Source: Afifella pfennigii DSM 17143 (GTDB lineage: Bacteria; Pseudomonadota; Alphaproteobacteria; Rhizobiales; Afifellaceae). Taken from it: a stretch of DNA of 64,000 bases. The stretch covers positions 1-64,000 of the forward strand of contig NZ_JHZK01000008.1 in NCBI RefSeq assembly GCF_000688515.1. The letters are read 5' to 3'. The stretch's first letter is position 1, and every line of letters begins with the position of its first letter. The translations under genes were made by a program, and so were the position numbers. This document shows, piece after piece, positions 25,753 to 35,304 of this stretch. The notes below the pieces were generated by a model. The model searched no databases. It was not told where the DNA came from and was given only the letters and a program-made list of their open reading frames with translations.

Positions 25753-27711
25753 ATGTCGGACGCGAAAGTTTATCCCGTCAGCTCGGACTGGGCCGAGCGC
25801 GCCTTTATCGACAAGGCGAGGTACGAGGAGATGTATGCGCGCTCGCTGAAGGACCCGGAAGGGTTCTGGGCCGAGCATGCCGAGCGCATCGACTGGATGA
25901 AGCCCTTCACCAAGGTGAAGAACACCAGCTACGACTATCACAACGTCTCCATCAAATGGTTCGAGGACGGCACCCTCAACGCCTCGGCCAATTGCATCGA
26001 CCGGCACCTTGCCAGCCGGGCCGACCAGGTGGCGATCATCTGGGAGGGCGACGAGCCCGCCGACGACAAGCACATCACCTATCGCGAGCTCCACGAGCAT
26101 GTGTGCCGGCTCGCCAATGTGATGAAGGCGCGCGGCGTGAAGAAGGGCGACCGGGTGACGATCTATATGCCGATGATCCCTGAGGCGGCCTATGCCATGC
26201 TCGCCTCAGCGCGCATCGGCGCCATCCATTCGGTCGTCTTCGGCGGCTTCTCGCCCGATTCGCTGGCCAACCGCATCGAGGATTGCCGCTCCGATTTCGT
26301 CATCACCGCCGATGAGGGCTTGCGCGGCGGGCGCAAAATCCCGCTGAAAGCCAATACCGACAAGGCGATCGAGCGGGCCGAGAAGGACGGCGCCTCGGTC
26401 CGCCACGTCCTGGTGGTGCGCCGCACCGGTGGCGACGTCGCCATGCAGGAAGGTCGCGATCTTTGGTATCACGAGGAGGTGGAGAAGGTCTCCGCCGAGT
26501 GCCCGGCGGAGGAGATGAGCGCGGAGGACCCGCTGTTCATCCTCTATACCTCCGGCTCCACCGGCAAGCCGAAGGGCGTCCTGCACACGACCGGCGGCTA
26601 TCTCGTCTATACGTCGATGACCCACCAATACGTCTTCGACTACCATGACGGCGACATCTATTGGTGCACGGCCGATGTCGGCTGGGTGACGGGCCATTCC
26701 TATATCGTCTACGGGCCGCTGGCGAACGGGGCGACGACGCTGATGTTCGAGGGCGTGCCGAACTATCCTTCCGGCTCGCGCTTCTGGGAGGTGGTCGACA
26801 AGCACGGCGTCAACATCTTCTACACCGCGCCGACGGCGATTCGCGCCCTGATGGGGGCAGGCGACGAGGCGGTGACGAAGACCTCGCGCAAATCCCTGCG
26901 GCTGCTCGGCACGGTGGGCGAGCCGATCAACCCGGAAGCCTGGGAATGGTATTACCGTGTCGTCGGCGACGAGCGCTGCCCGGTGGTCGATACCTGGTGG
27001 CAGACGGAGACCGGCGGCATCCTGATCACGCCGCTGCCGGGCGCCATCGATCAGAAGCCGGGCTCGGCCACCAAGCCCTTCTTCGGTGTGGAACCGGCCC
27101 TGGTCGACAACGAAGGCAACCTCCTGCAAGGCGCGGGGGAGGGCAACCTCGTCATCCTCGATTCCTGGCCGGGGCAGATGCGCACCGTCTATGGCGACCA
27201 CGAGCGCTTCGTGCAGACCTATTTCACCACCTATAAGGGCATGTACTTCACCGGCGATGGCTGCCGGCGCGACGAGGACGGCTATTACTGGATCACCGGC
27301 CGCGTCGACGACGTGCTCAACGTCTCCGGCCATCGCATGGGCACGGCGGAGGTGGAATCGGCGCTGGTCGCCCATCCGAAGGTCTCCGAGGCGGCCGTCG
27401 TCGGCTATCCGCACAACATCAAGGGGCAGGGCATCTACTGCTATGTGACGCTGATGGCGGGCGAGGAGCCGACCGAGGAATTGAAGAAGGAGCTGCGGGA
27501 CTGGGTGCGCTCCGAAATCGGACCGATCGCCTCGCCGGACCTCATCCAGTTCGCGCCGGGTCTGCCGAAGACCCGCTCCGGCAAGATCATGCGCCGCATC
27601 TTGAGGAAGATCGCGGAGGACGATTTCTCCAATCTCGGCGATACTTCCACGCTGGCCGAGCCGGCCGTCGTCGAGGATTTGGTGGAGCACCGGCAGAACC
27701 GCGCCGGCTGA
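25753..27711 (+). CDS. acs: Acetyl-CoA synthetase
   Basis: A 652-residue AMP-forming acetate:CoA ligase. It has the N-terminal acetyl-CoA-synthetase segment ([20 protein letters not shown]), the ATP-binding loop [21 protein letters not shown] near residue 265, [10 protein letters not shown] near 413, [20 protein letters not shown] near 515, and the acetylatable Lys in [12 protein letters not shown] near 610. The ATG at 25753 follows GGGGAGGC at 25740-25747; longer frames to 25651 are unsupported. It is a single gene with its own candidate terminator. Confidence 0.97.
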   Translation: MSDAKVYPVSSDWAERAFIDKARYEEMYARSLKDPEGFWAEHAERIDWMKPFTKVKNTSYDYHNVSIKWFEDGTLNASANCIDRHLASRADQVAIIWEGDEPADDKHITYRELHEHVCRLANVMKARGVKKGDRVTIYMPMIPEAAYAMLASARIGAIHSVVFGGFSPDSLANRIEDCRSDFVITADEGLRGGRKIPLKANTDKAIERAEKDGASVRHVLVVRRTGGDVAMQEGRDLWYHEEVEKVSAECPAEEMSAEDPLFILYTSGSTGKPKGVLHTTGGYLVYTSMTHQYVFDYHDGDIYWCTADVGWVTGHSYIVYGPLANGATTLMFEGVPNYPSGSRFWEVVDKHGVNIFYTAPTAIRALMGAGDEAVTKTSRKSLRLLGTVGEPINPEAWEWYYRVVGDERCPVVDTWWQTETGGILITPLPGAIDQKPGSATKPFFGVEPALVDNEGNLLQGAGEGNLVILDSWPGQMRTVYGDHERFVQTYFTTYKGMYFTGDGCRRDEDGYYWITGRVDDVLNVSGHRMGTAEVESALVAHPKVSEAAVVGYPHNIKGQGIYCYVTLMAGEEPTEELKKELRDWVRSEIGPIASPDLIQFAPGLPKTRSGKIMRRILRKIAEDDFSNLGDTSTLAEPAVVEDLVEHRQNRAG

Positions 27712-27734
27712 GCGGGCCGCAAGCGCGGCTGAAG

Positions 27735-27758
27735 AAGGGCGGGCCTCGTCCCGCCCTT
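27735..27758 (+). terminator. Candidate rho-independent terminator after acs
   Basis: A perfect 9-bp stem AAGGGCGGG / CCCGCCCTT with a 6-nt loop begins 24 bp after the acs stop. The T-tract is weak (TT, then GATTG), so efficiency is uncertain. Confidence 0.65.
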
Positions 27759-27941
27759 GATTGCTGGCGCTCACCGCCTTTTGCCCGCCGCGTTGCTCAC
27801 GCTTTTCGGCGTCGTCCCTTTCCGGGTCAGGCGGGCCGATGCAATTTACTTAGATTCTAAACCAAACCCGGAGGATTTGCTGCCGCCACGGAAGGTGCCG
27901 AGGCATAATTGCCGAAAACAGGGCATCTCTGGGGGAAGGCG

Positions 27942-28457
27942 ATGCAAAGGGGATGGACGATCGCCGCCGTATCGGCGGTGGCGGCAGGCATGCTTGCGGC
28001 GCTGGTGTCGACCGGGGCGCAGGCCCGCGAGACGGTGAGCTTCGCCGACAGCTATCGGCCGGGAACCATCGTCATCAAGACCGGCGAGCGGCGGCTCTAC
28101 CTCGTCATGACGGGCGGCAAGGCGGTGCGCTACCGGGTCGGGGTCGGCCGGCGCGGCAAGCAATGGTCGGGCCGCACCCGCATCACCCGCAAGGTCGTCG
28201 ATCCCATCTTCTCGCCGCCGGCCGAGGTGAAACGCGACATTCCCACCCTGCCCGACCTTATCCCGCCGGGGCCGCGCAACCCGCTCGGGCCGCGGGCGAT
28301 GACGCTGGCGCGCGGCTCCTACGCCATCCACGGCACCAACCGGCCCGGCTCGGTCGGCGGCTACGTCTCCTATGGCTGCATCCGCATGTACAATCGCGAT
28401 ATCGTCGACCTCTTCGAGCGGGTGCGCGTGGGAACGCCGGTGGTGGTGCTGCCTTAG
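27942..28457 (+). CDS. L,D-transpeptidase (YkuD domain)
   Basis: A 171-residue exported L,D-transpeptidase that forms 3-3 peptidoglycan cross-links or attaches proteins to the wall. The signal peptide (MQRGWTIAAVSAVAAGMLAA, cleavage near AQA) is followed by a YkuD domain: GTIVIKTGERRLYLV near residue 42 and the active site HGTNRPGSVGGYVSYGCIRM near residue 130, with His and nucleophilic Cys. AGGGCATC and GGGGGAAGG just upstream set the ATG at 27942. Its stop codon shares bases with the stop of the convergent nuclease gene (TTAG). Confidence 0.93.
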   Translation: MQRGWTIAAVSAVAAGMLAALVSTGAQARETVSFADSYRPGTIVIKTGERRLYLVMTGGKAVRYRVGVGRRGKQWSGRTRITRKVVDPIFSPPAEVKRDIPTLPDLIPPGPRNPLGPRAMTLARGSYAIHGTNRPGSVGGYVSYGCIRMYNRDIVDLFERVRVGTPVVVLP

Positions 28458-28924
28458 CGCGGATCTTCGAGCTTCGCGCGCGCCACGCACCACGGCGCGC
28501 GGCTGCCGCCGCCATAGGGGCGGGCATGGCCGGCCGCGAGCAACAGCGCGGCCAGATCCGCCCCGTCGGCCCTGGCGACATCGGCGACGACGCGGCCGCC
28601 ATATTTATCGGCGTCGATGCTTGAAAGCGTCACGGCGCCCTCGCCCAGAAGCTCCGCCAAGGCCGCCTTGGAGGCCTTCGCCATCGCCCGCTCCCTGGCG
28701 CAGGCGGCGCGCAGCTCCGGCGCGTCGACGCCGCGCAGGCGCACCAGCACCCTCACCTCCTGGCCGAGCCATATGGTGGCGCGAACCGCCAGCGTGTCGC
28801 CGTCGACGACCCGCTCGACGAAAGCGCGGTAAGGGCCGGGCAGCTCGGCCGCCGGCGAGGGCGGGGCGAGCATGGCAGCCAAAACAAGCGCAAGGACCGG
28901 CCGAATCGTGGGTGACAGGAACAT
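28454..28924 (-). CDS. Secreted thermonuclease-family protein (SNase-like)
   Basis: A 156-residue exported protein with a signal peptide (VLALVLAAMLAPPSPAA) and one staphylococcal-nuclease-like OB domain. RVVDGDTLAV near residue 38 contains the metal-binding Asp. RVLVRLRGVDAPELRA near residue 57 contains the catalytic-type Arg and the second Asp/Glu. DKYGGRVVADV near residue 105 gives the third conserved block. The small C-terminal region has a Gly/Trp motif. Substrate is presumably nucleic acid. It ends on the L,D-transpeptidase stop codon (4-bp convergent overlap). Confidence 0.88.
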   Translation of the reverse strand: MFLSPTIRPVLALVLAAMLAPPSPAAELPGPYRAFVERVVDGDTLAVRATIWLGQEVRVLVRLRGVDAPELRAACARERAMAKASKAALAELLGEGAVTLSSIDADKYGGRVVADVARADGADLAALLLAAGHARPYGGGSRAPWCVARAKLEDPR

Positions 28925-29038
28925 ATTCCTATCATAGCGTGCGCCCCGCCGCCGGGGAAGGGCACGCTTATACCCTCAGGAGAGGCGCGCGGTCCGGTCC
29001 CGCCAGGGCGGCCGGTTCAGGCATGCACCGGGCAAGGC

Positions 29039-29341
29039 TCAGAAATCGACCGCCTTGCCCTTGCGCTCCCAGTCGCCGTAGCGCACCGGCTCCGGACCGG
29101 TCGGCCCGTGGAACTCCGTCAGCGGGGCCGCCTCGCGGGCGCGCTCGGTGAGTTCGGCGCGGCGCTCCTCCGCTTCCGCGAGCGCCCTCTTGGCGGCTTC
29201 GGCGATACGGCTTTGCCTTTCGGCGGGAGCCATGCCTTCCTCCTCGCTGTCTGTCGCAGACGAGCGGATATCGCCGGTCGCCCCGTAGACGTGCCGATCG
29301 GCTGCGCCGCCCGCCAAGCTGTGACGTGAAAGCTCGCTCAT
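29039..29341 (-). CDS. Succinate dehydrogenase assembly factor 4 homologue (DUF1674)
   Basis: A 100-residue protein with a disordered, charged N-terminus and the DUF1674/SDHAF4 C-terminal signature GPTGPEPVRYGDWERKGKAV followed by DF. In mitochondria SDHAF4 binds flavinylated SdhA and protects it before it joins SdhB. Bacterial copies are presumed to act the same way. The start MSELSRHSL (29341) is chosen over an upstream in-frame ATG at 29374 because a GGGGGGAAAGAC-like purine stretch precedes it. It is not near sdhCDA (about 17.5 kb away) and is divergent from htpX. Confidence 0.85.
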   Translation of the reverse strand: MSELSRHSLAGGAADRHVYGATGDIRSSATDSEEEGMAPAERQSRIAEAAKRALAEAEERRAELTERAREAAPLTEFHGPTGPEPVRYGDWERKGKAVDF

Positions 29342-29464
29342 CGTCTTTCCCCCCTTCTGCGCGGCGCCCCCCAAGCCGTTCTCGCCGACTTGTTATTGAA
29401 GGCGGGCCGGCCGCACACAAGATAAAGGCGAGCATAACGCATTTTTTCTGCGGAGCCCAAGAGC

Positions 29465-30418
29465 ATGAACATGATGAAGACCGCCATGCTTCTCGCCGCG
29501 ATGACGGCGATCTTCATGGGTGTCGGTTACCTGATCGGCGGATCGGGCGGCGCGGTGATCGCTCTCATCGTCGCCGCGGCGATGAACCTTTTCTCCTTCT
29601 GGAACGCCGACAAGCTCGTTCTCAGAATGCACAATGCGCACGAGGTCGACGAGCGCTCGGCGCCCCAATTCTACGCAATGGTGCGGGATTTGGCGGCCCG
29701 CGCCGAGCTGCCGATGCCCAAGGTCTACCTCATCGACAGCGACCAGCCGAACGCCTTCGCCACCGGCCGCAACCCGGACAACGCGGCGGTCGCCGCGACC
29801 ACCGGCCTGTTGCGCGAACTCAGCCCCGAGGAGGTCGCCGGGGTCATGGCGCACGAGCTAGCGCATGTGAAGAACCGCGACACTTTGACCATGACGATTA
29901 CCGCAACGCTCGCCGGCGCCATCGCCATGCTGGGCAATTTCGCCCTCTTTTTCGGCGGCTCGCGCGACAACAACTCGCCCTTCGGCTTCATCGGCGTGCT
30001 GCTTGCGGCGCTGACGGCGCCATTCGCGGCGATGCTGGTGCAGATGGCCATCTCGCGCACGCGCGAATATTCAGCCGACCGCGACGGCGCGGCGATCGCC
30101 GGCAACCCCTTGTGGCTTTCCTCCGCCCTTGCCAAGATCGCCGGCGCCGTGAAGCGCCGTCCGATGATGAGCGCGGAGCAAAATCCCGCCTCGGCGCATA
30201 TGTTCATCATCAACCCCCTGACCGGCGAGCGCATGGACAATCTCTTCTCCACCCATCCGGCGACGGAGAACCGCATCGCGGCGCTGGAGGAGATCGCCCG
30301 CTCCGGCGGTATCTCGGCCGGGCCGCAGCTTTCGCGCGGAGCGCCAACCGGCTCCGGCGGCACCGGTCCCTGGGGCGCCTCCGGCGGGGCGCGCCGGCGC
30401 GCAGGGCCCTGGGGATGA
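29465..30418 (+). CDS. htpX: Membrane zinc metalloprotease HtpX
   Basis: A 317-residue M48-family protease that degrades misfolded membrane proteins. Two N-terminal helices ([37 protein letters not shown]) precede the zinc-binding HELAH motif near residue 131. Two more hydrophobic segments follow ([28 protein letters not shown]). The third zinc ligand Glu is in [13 protein letters not shown] near residue 200, and the substrate loop is in [13 protein letters not shown] near 260. The Gly/Arg-rich tail is typical of Rhizobiales HtpX. It is followed 22 bp later by rsmB. Confidence 0.95.
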   Translation: MNMMKTAMLLAAMTAIFMGVGYLIGGSGGAVIALIVAAAMNLFSFWNADKLVLRMHNAHEVDERSAPQFYAMVRDLAARAELPMPKVYLIDSDQPNAFATGRNPDNAAVAATTGLLRELSPEEVAGVMAHELAHVKNRDTLTMTITATLAGAIAMLGNFALFFGGSRDNNSPFGFIGVLLAALTAPFAAMLVQMAISRTREYSADRDGAAIAGNPLWLSSALAKIAGAVKRRPMMSAEQNPASAHMFIINPLTGERMDNLFSTHPATENRIAALEEIARSGGISAGPQLSRGAPTGSGGTGPWGASGGARRRAGPWG

Positions 30419-30440
30419 CGCGCTTCTCGGCTGAACTATC

Positions 30441-31892
30441 TTGAGCGAGGAAAAGGCGCGCGGCGCCGGTTTGAAAGAGCGGCAAGGCGCGCGCGCCAAG
30501 CCTCAGCGGCCGGGTAAGGGGCGCGCGGCGCCGCGTTCACGCGGCCGCGGCGAAAAGACCGGCACCAGGCCGCAGGCGGCGGCGCCGGGCCTGGCGGCAC
30601 GCGAGGCGGCGCTCGCCATTTTCCTCAAGGTCGTCCGCGACGGGGCGCCGCTGCCGGCGCTGCTGGAGTCCGCGCCTCCGGGCTTCAAGGCGCTGTCGGC
30701 GCCCGATAAGGCGCTGGTGCGGGCCATGCTGGAGGCGGCGTTGCGCCATCGCGGCGAAATCGAGACGGCGGTCGCCCGCCGCCTGGAACGCCCGCTGGAC
30801 GAAAAGGCGCACAGGCTCTCCGCGCTCCTCCATCTCGGCGCGGCGCAGATCCTTTTTCTCGACGTGCCCGACCATGCGGCGATCAATCTTGCCGTCACCG
30901 CCGCCGGCCGCGATCGGCGCACGGCGCGCACCAAGGGTCTCGTCAATTCGGTGCTGCGGCGCATCGCCCGCGAACGCCAGGAGGTGCTGCGCGCGGCAGA
31001 TGCCTCCGACAACGCGCCCGCATGGCTCAAGGCGCGCTGGCTCGCCCATTGGGGCGAGGCGCGCGCTGAAGCGATCTTTCAAGCCCATGGCGAGACGCCG
31101 CCCCTCGACCTTTCCGCGCGCGGCGCGCCGCAGGAGGTCGCGGCGCTCGTCGGCGGCAGGGTCCTGCCGACCGGTACCGTGCGGCTTGAGCGCGGCGGCG
31201 CCGTCTCGGCTCTGCCCGGCTACGACGACGGGCTTTGGTGGGTGCAGGACGCGGCCGCTTCCATCCCGGCGCGGCTTCTCGGCGATGTGCGCGGCAAGCG
31301 CGTCGCCGATCTGTGCGCCGCGCCCGGGGGCAAGACGGCGCAGCTCGCGGCCGCGGGGGCGAAGGTGACGGCCATCGAAAAATCCGCCGCGCGCCTGAAG
31401 CGGCTTGCCGGCAACCTCTCGCGCCTTGGCCTTTCGGCCGAGCTGGTGGAGGCCGATATTCTCGCCTATCGGCCGGCCGAGCCCTTCGACGCCATCCTTC
31501 TCGACGCGCCCTGCACGGCGACGGGCACGGCGCGGCGCCATCCCGATCTTGTGTGGACCAAGCGCCCGGATGAAATCGGCGCGCTCGCTGCGTTGCAGGC
31601 GACAATGCTCGCGCGCGTCGGCGGCTGGCTGAAGCCCGGCGGCGTTCTCGTCTATGCCACCTGCTCGCTGGAGCCGGAGGAGGGCGAGGCGCAGGCGCGA
31701 GCCTTCTCGGCGGCGCAGCAGGAGCTGCGCGCCTTGCCGCTGAACGAGGCCGAGTTTCCCTGGCTTGACGGCTTTCTCACGCCGGAAGGCTATTTCCGCA
31801 GCCTGCCGGGCATGCCGATCGGCGAGGGCGAGGGCGAGGCGGGCCGGGCCGGCATGGACGGCTTTTTCGCGGCGCGCTGGCGAAGGCTCTAG
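30441..31892 (+). CDS. rsmB: 16S rRNA m5C methyltransferase, RsmB/NOP family
   Basis: A 483-residue protein. The N-terminal NusB-like helical domain (about 55-195, with DVPDHAAINLAVTAA) is joined to a SAM-dependent RNA m5C methyltransferase domain: DLCAAPGGKTAQLAAAGA near residue 292, DAILLDAPCTATGTARRHP near 352 with the first catalytic Cys, and YATCSLEPEEGEAQ near 408 with the second. About 55 basic, disordered residues precede the NusB domain. The only usable start in that region is the TTG at 30441, and no clear ribosome site precedes it, which suggests coupling to htpX. Confidence 0.92.
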   Translation: MSEEKARGAGLKERQGARAKPQRPGKGRAAPRSRGRGEKTGTRPQAAAPGLAAREAALAIFLKVVRDGAPLPALLESAPPGFKALSAPDKALVRAMLEAALRHRGEIETAVARRLERPLDEKAHRLSALLHLGAAQILFLDVPDHAAINLAVTAAGRDRRTARTKGLVNSVLRRIARERQEVLRAADASDNAPAWLKARWLAHWGEARAEAIFQAHGETPPLDLSARGAPQEVAALVGGRVLPTGTVRLERGGAVSALPGYDDGLWWVQDAAASIPARLLGDVRGKRVADLCAAPGGKTAQLAAAGAKVTAIEKSAARLKRLAGNLSRLGLSAELVEADILAYRPAEPFDAILLDAPCTATGTARRHPDLVWTKRPDEIGALAALQATMLARVGGWLKPGGVLVYATCSLEPEEGEAQARAFSAAQQELRALPLNEAEFPWLDGFLTPEGYFRSLPGMPIGEGEGEAGRAGMDGFFAARWRRL

Positions 31893-31974
31893 ACGCTGGA
31901 TAACGGGGCGGCGCCGCTTGCCGCCGCGCGCACACTTGCTTGCCACGAATCACAAAGCACTATAGCGCCAAAAC

Positions 31975-33645
31975 ATGGCACAGATTGCGCCGGGTGACAG
32001 ATGGCGGCTGAACCGTTCGCGTGCCGAGCGGATGGGGCGTCGGCTTCGCCTGACGACGCTGATCGGCCTGCCGGGCTGGGCAGGCGGCGGGGCGCGGTCG
32101 CAATTGCTGATCGCGCCGCCGGATCTGAGAACCGCCGATCCGACCATCGCGGAGGAAATCTATTCCGGCCGCTTCGCCTTTGCCGGTCAATCGGTCGAGA
32201 CGGAAGGCAGCTCGCCTTTCGACGTGGTGCCGCCGAGCAGCGATTGGGAAGCGGTCCTGCACGGCTTCGGCTGGCTGAGGCATCTGAAGGCGGCTGCGAC
32301 GCCCGTGGCGCGCTCCAACGCCAAGGCCATCGTCGTCGACTGGCTCGACAGGGAGCGGCGGCACGGCGCCGTCGCCTGGCGCCCGGAAATCGCCGCAAGG
32401 CGGCTCATCTCCTTCCTGTCGCAGTCCAATCTCATCCTGGAAGGTGCCGATCACGATCTCTACCGTTCCTTCGTGCGCGCCCTTAGCAAGCACGCCGCTT
32501 ATCTCAGAAAATCCTACCTCGCCGCCGAGCCGGGGCTGAAGCGGTTGCAGGTGGCGGTGGCGCTCGCCATGGCCGGGCTGTGCCTGTCGCGCCAGGAGCG
32601 GCTCGCCAAGCGCGGGCTGGAGCGAGTGGAGCAGGAGATCACCGCCCAGTTCCTTACCGATGGCGGGCATGTGACGCGCAACCCGGCGGCGATCCTGGAA
32701 GCGCTGCTGGATTTGCTGCCGCTGCGCCAGACCATCGTGGCGCGCGGCCAGAACCCGCCGGCAGCGCTGCTCGGTGCCGTCGACCGGGCCATGCCCATGC
32801 TGCGCTTCTTCCGCCATAGCGACGGCGCCGTCGCCCAGTTCAACGGCGCCTCGGCGGGCGCGCGCGACCAGCTCTCCACCGTGCTCGCCTATGACGAGGC
32901 GCTCGGCAAGCCCGTCGCCTCGGCGCCCTATTCAGGCTTCGAGCGCCTGGAGGCCGGCGACAGCGTTCTCATCGTCGATGCCGGCCCGCCGCCGCCGCTC
33001 GACTTCAGCGGCGAGGCGCATGCCGGCACGCTCGCCTTCGAGTTCTCGCATGGCAACCACCGCCTGGTGATCAATTGCGGCGTGCCGCAAGCCCGCTACG
33101 AGGCGCTGCGCCAGGCGGCGCGCCAGACGGCCGCGCATTCCACGGCAACGCTCGCCGATACCTCCTCCAGCCATCTGCAGGCGGAAGGCGACCGGGTTCT
33201 CATCGTCGGCGGGCCGCGCAAGGTGGAGCGCGAGCGCCGTGCCGAACCAGACGGAACCATCCGTCTGCAGCTCTCCCATGACGGCTATTCCAAGAGCCTC
33301 GGCTTCGTGCATCGCCGCCGCCTGGTTCTGGCGGCGGACGGGCTCGCCCTTGCCGGGCAGGACGTCTTCGAGGGCAGCGGTCCGCCGCACACGCCCTACG
33401 ACATCCGTTTCCATCTGGAGCCTGGCGTCACCGCCGAATTCGCGGAGGAGGAAGAGGCCGGCCATATCGACCTCGTTCTCGGCGACGGCACGCATTGGCG
33501 CTTCACCGCGAACGCGCCATTGGCGATCGAGGAAAGCGCCATCTTCTCGCCCTCGCGCGGGGCGCAGCGCAGCCTGCAGATCGTGCTTTCGGGGGAGGTG
33601 GGCGAGGCGCCTTGCGTCGAATGGAGGCTTGCGCGTCTCGCCTGA
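31975..33645 (+). CDS. Heparinase II/III-like protein
   Basis: A 556-residue protein with the architecture of bacterial heparinase II/III-like proteins: an N-terminal alpha/alpha toroid (about 60-320; AWRPEIAARRLISFLSQSN, YLRKSYLAAEPGLKRLQ) and a C-terminal beta-sandwich (about 345-540; LAFEFSHGNHRLVINCG, DTSSSHLQ). No signal peptide is visible, so it may be cytoplasmic. In rhizobia this gene usually lies between rsmB and purH, as here, and the substrate is unknown; action on an anionic polysaccharide is inferred only from the fold. There is an 82-bp gap after rsmB and a 54-bp gap before purH. Confidence 0.88.
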   Translation: MAQIAPGDRWRLNRSRAERMGRRLRLTTLIGLPGWAGGGARSQLLIAPPDLRTADPTIAEEIYSGRFAFAGQSVETEGSSPFDVVPPSSDWEAVLHGFGWLRHLKAAATPVARSNAKAIVVDWLDRERRHGAVAWRPEIAARRLISFLSQSNLILEGADHDLYRSFVRALSKHAAYLRKSYLAAEPGLKRLQVAVALAMAGLCLSRQERLAKRGLERVEQEITAQFLTDGGHVTRNPAAILEALLDLLPLRQTIVARGQNPPAALLGAVDRAMPMLRFFRHSDGAVAQFNGASAGARDQLSTVLAYDEALGKPVASAPYSGFERLEAGDSVLIVDAGPPPPLDFSGEAHAGTLAFEFSHGNHRLVINCGVPQARYEALRQAARQTAAHSTATLADTSSSHLQAEGDRVLIVGGPRKVERERRAEPDGTIRLQLSHDGYSKSLGFVHRRRLVLAADGLALAGQDVFEGSGPPHTPYDIRFHLEPGVTAEFAEEEEAGHIDLVLGDGTHWRFTANAPLAIEESAIFSPSRGAQRSLQIVLSGEVGEAPCVEWRLARLA

Positions 33646-33699
33646 GGGGTTAAGAGCGGCCGAACCCTCCGATCTCTGACAGAAAGGCCGAGACGCTTC

Positions 33700-35304
33700 A
33701 TGGCGGCTTCCTCTCACAAAGGCTCATCCGGACCCGCCAGGCTGGCGGTGAAACGCGCCCTCATCTCGCTCTCCGACAAGACCGGCGCTACCGACTTCGC
33801 CAAGGCGCTCGCGGCGGCGGGGGTGGAGCTTCTCTCCACCGGCGGCACGGCCAAGGCGCTGAAGGAGGCCGGCCTTGCCGTGACCGATGTCTCGGAGGTC
33901 ACCGGTTTTCCAGAGATCATGGACGGGCGGGTGAAGACGCTGCATCCGGCGGTGCATGGCGGCATCCTGGCCGTGCGCGATGCGCCGGAGCATGTCGCGG
34001 CCATGCGCGAGCACGGTATCGCGCCGATCGATCTCGTCGCCATCAACCTCTATCCCTTCGAGGCGACGGCGCAGAGAAGCGACGATCCGCTGGAGATTAT
34101 CGAGAATATCGATATCGGCGGGCCGGCGATGATCCGCGCCGCGGCGAAGAACGCCGCCTTCGTCGCCGTCGTCACCGATCCGGCCGATTACGGCCGCGTC
34201 GCCGAAGAGGTGGCGGCCGGCGGCGTGGAAAGGGCGCTGCGCCAGGAGCTGGCCGGCAAGGCCTTCGCGCGCACCGCGGCCTATGACGCGGCGATCGCCG
34301 GCTGGTTCGCCGAACGGGAAGGCACGCTCTTTCCGGAGCGTCTCAGCCTTTCGGCGGAGCGCGCCGCGGAGCTGCGCTACGGCGAGAACCCGCATCAAAA
34401 GGCGGCGCTTTATCGCCTCGACGGCGCGCGCCCCGGCGCCGCCAGCGCCAGGCTCGCCAACGGCAAGCCGCTCTCCTTCAACAATCTCGGCGATGCCGAC
34501 GCGGCCTATCAGCTCGTCGCCGACCTCGATCCCGCCCGGCCGGCGATCGCCATCATCAAGCACGCCAATCCTTGCGGCGTGGCCAGCGGCGCGTCTCTTG
34601 CCGAGGCCCATCAGAAGGCGCTGCGCTGCGATCCGGTCTCCGCCTATGGTGGCGTCGTCGCGGCGAACCGTCCCCTCGACGCACAAGCGGCCAAGGCGAT
34701 CACCGCGCTTTTCACCGAAGTGGTGATCGCGCCGGACGCCGACGAGGAGGCGCTGAACATCTTCGCGGCAAAGCCTAATCTGCGGCTGCTGCTGACAGGC
34801 GAGATGCGCCCGGCGGAGGGCATCATCCTGCGCTCCATCGCCGGCGGCCTGCTCGTTCAGGAGGCGGATGTGGCGCAGGTCAGCGAGGCGGATCTGAAGG
34901 TCGTCACCAAGCGGGCCCCGAGCCCGGGCGAGCTTGCCGACCTTCTCTTCGCCTTCCGCGTCGCCAAGCATGTGAAGTCGAACGCCATCGTCTACGCCAA
35001 GGACGGGGCGACCGTCGGCATCGGCGCCGGCCAGATGAGCCGCGTCGATTCGGCCAGGATCGCCGCCTGGAAGGCGGCCGAGGCGGCCCGTCAGGCGGGC
35101 GAGGAAGTGGCGCTCACGGAAGGTTCGGTGGTTGCCTCCGACGCCTTCTTTCCCTTCGCCGACGGGCTGATGGCGGCGGCGGAGGCCGGCGCCAGCGCCG
35201 TCATCCAGCCGGGCGGCTCACTGCGCGACGAAGAGGTGATCGCGGCCGCCGACGAGGCGGGGCTGGCCATGGTGCTAACTGGCCTTCGCCATTTCCGCCA
35301 CTAG
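33700..35304 (+). CDS. purH: Bifunctional AICAR transformylase / IMP cyclohydrolase
   Basis: A 534-residue enzyme for the last two steps of IMP synthesis. The N-terminal MGS-like cyclohydrolase domain has [10 protein letters not shown] near residue 13, [11 protein letters not shown] near 43 and [15 protein letters not shown] near 75. The C-terminal transformylase domain has the NPHQKAALY motif near 230, [11 protein letters not shown] near 286, [12 protein letters not shown] near 316 and DAFFPFADG near 482. Length is normal. The last 30 bp overlap, tail to tail, the end of the glutamate dehydrogenase gene on the minus strand. Confidence 0.97.
   Translation: MAASSHKGSSGPARLAVKRALISLSDKTGATDFAKALAAAGVELLSTGGTAKALKEAGLAVTDVSEVTGFPEIMDGRVKTLHPAVHGGILAVRDAPEHVAAMREHGIAPIDLVAINLYPFEATAQRSDDPLEIIENIDIGGPAMIRAAAKNAAFVAVVTDPADYGRVAEEVAAGGVERALRQELAGKAFARTAAYDAAIAGWFAEREGTLFPERLSLSAERAAELRYGENPHQKAALYRLDGARPGAASARLANGKPLSFNNLGDADAAYQLVADLDPARPAIAIIKHANPCGVASGASLAEAHQKALRCDPVSAYGGVVAANRPLDAQAAKAITALFTEVVIAPDADEEALNIFAAKPNLRLLLTGEMRPAEGIILRSIAGGLLVQEADVAQVSEADLKVVTKRAPSPGELADLLFAFRVAKHVKSNAIVYAKDGATVGIGAGQMSRVDSARIAAWKAAEAARQAGEEVALTEGSVVASDAFFPFADGLMAAAEAGASAVIQPGGSLRDEEVIAAADEAGLAMVLTGLRHFRH

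Noticed and set aside
26206-27774. Open frame of 522 codons opposite acs
   Set aside because: Same reason: antisense to a highly conserved gene, no motif, no ribosome site.
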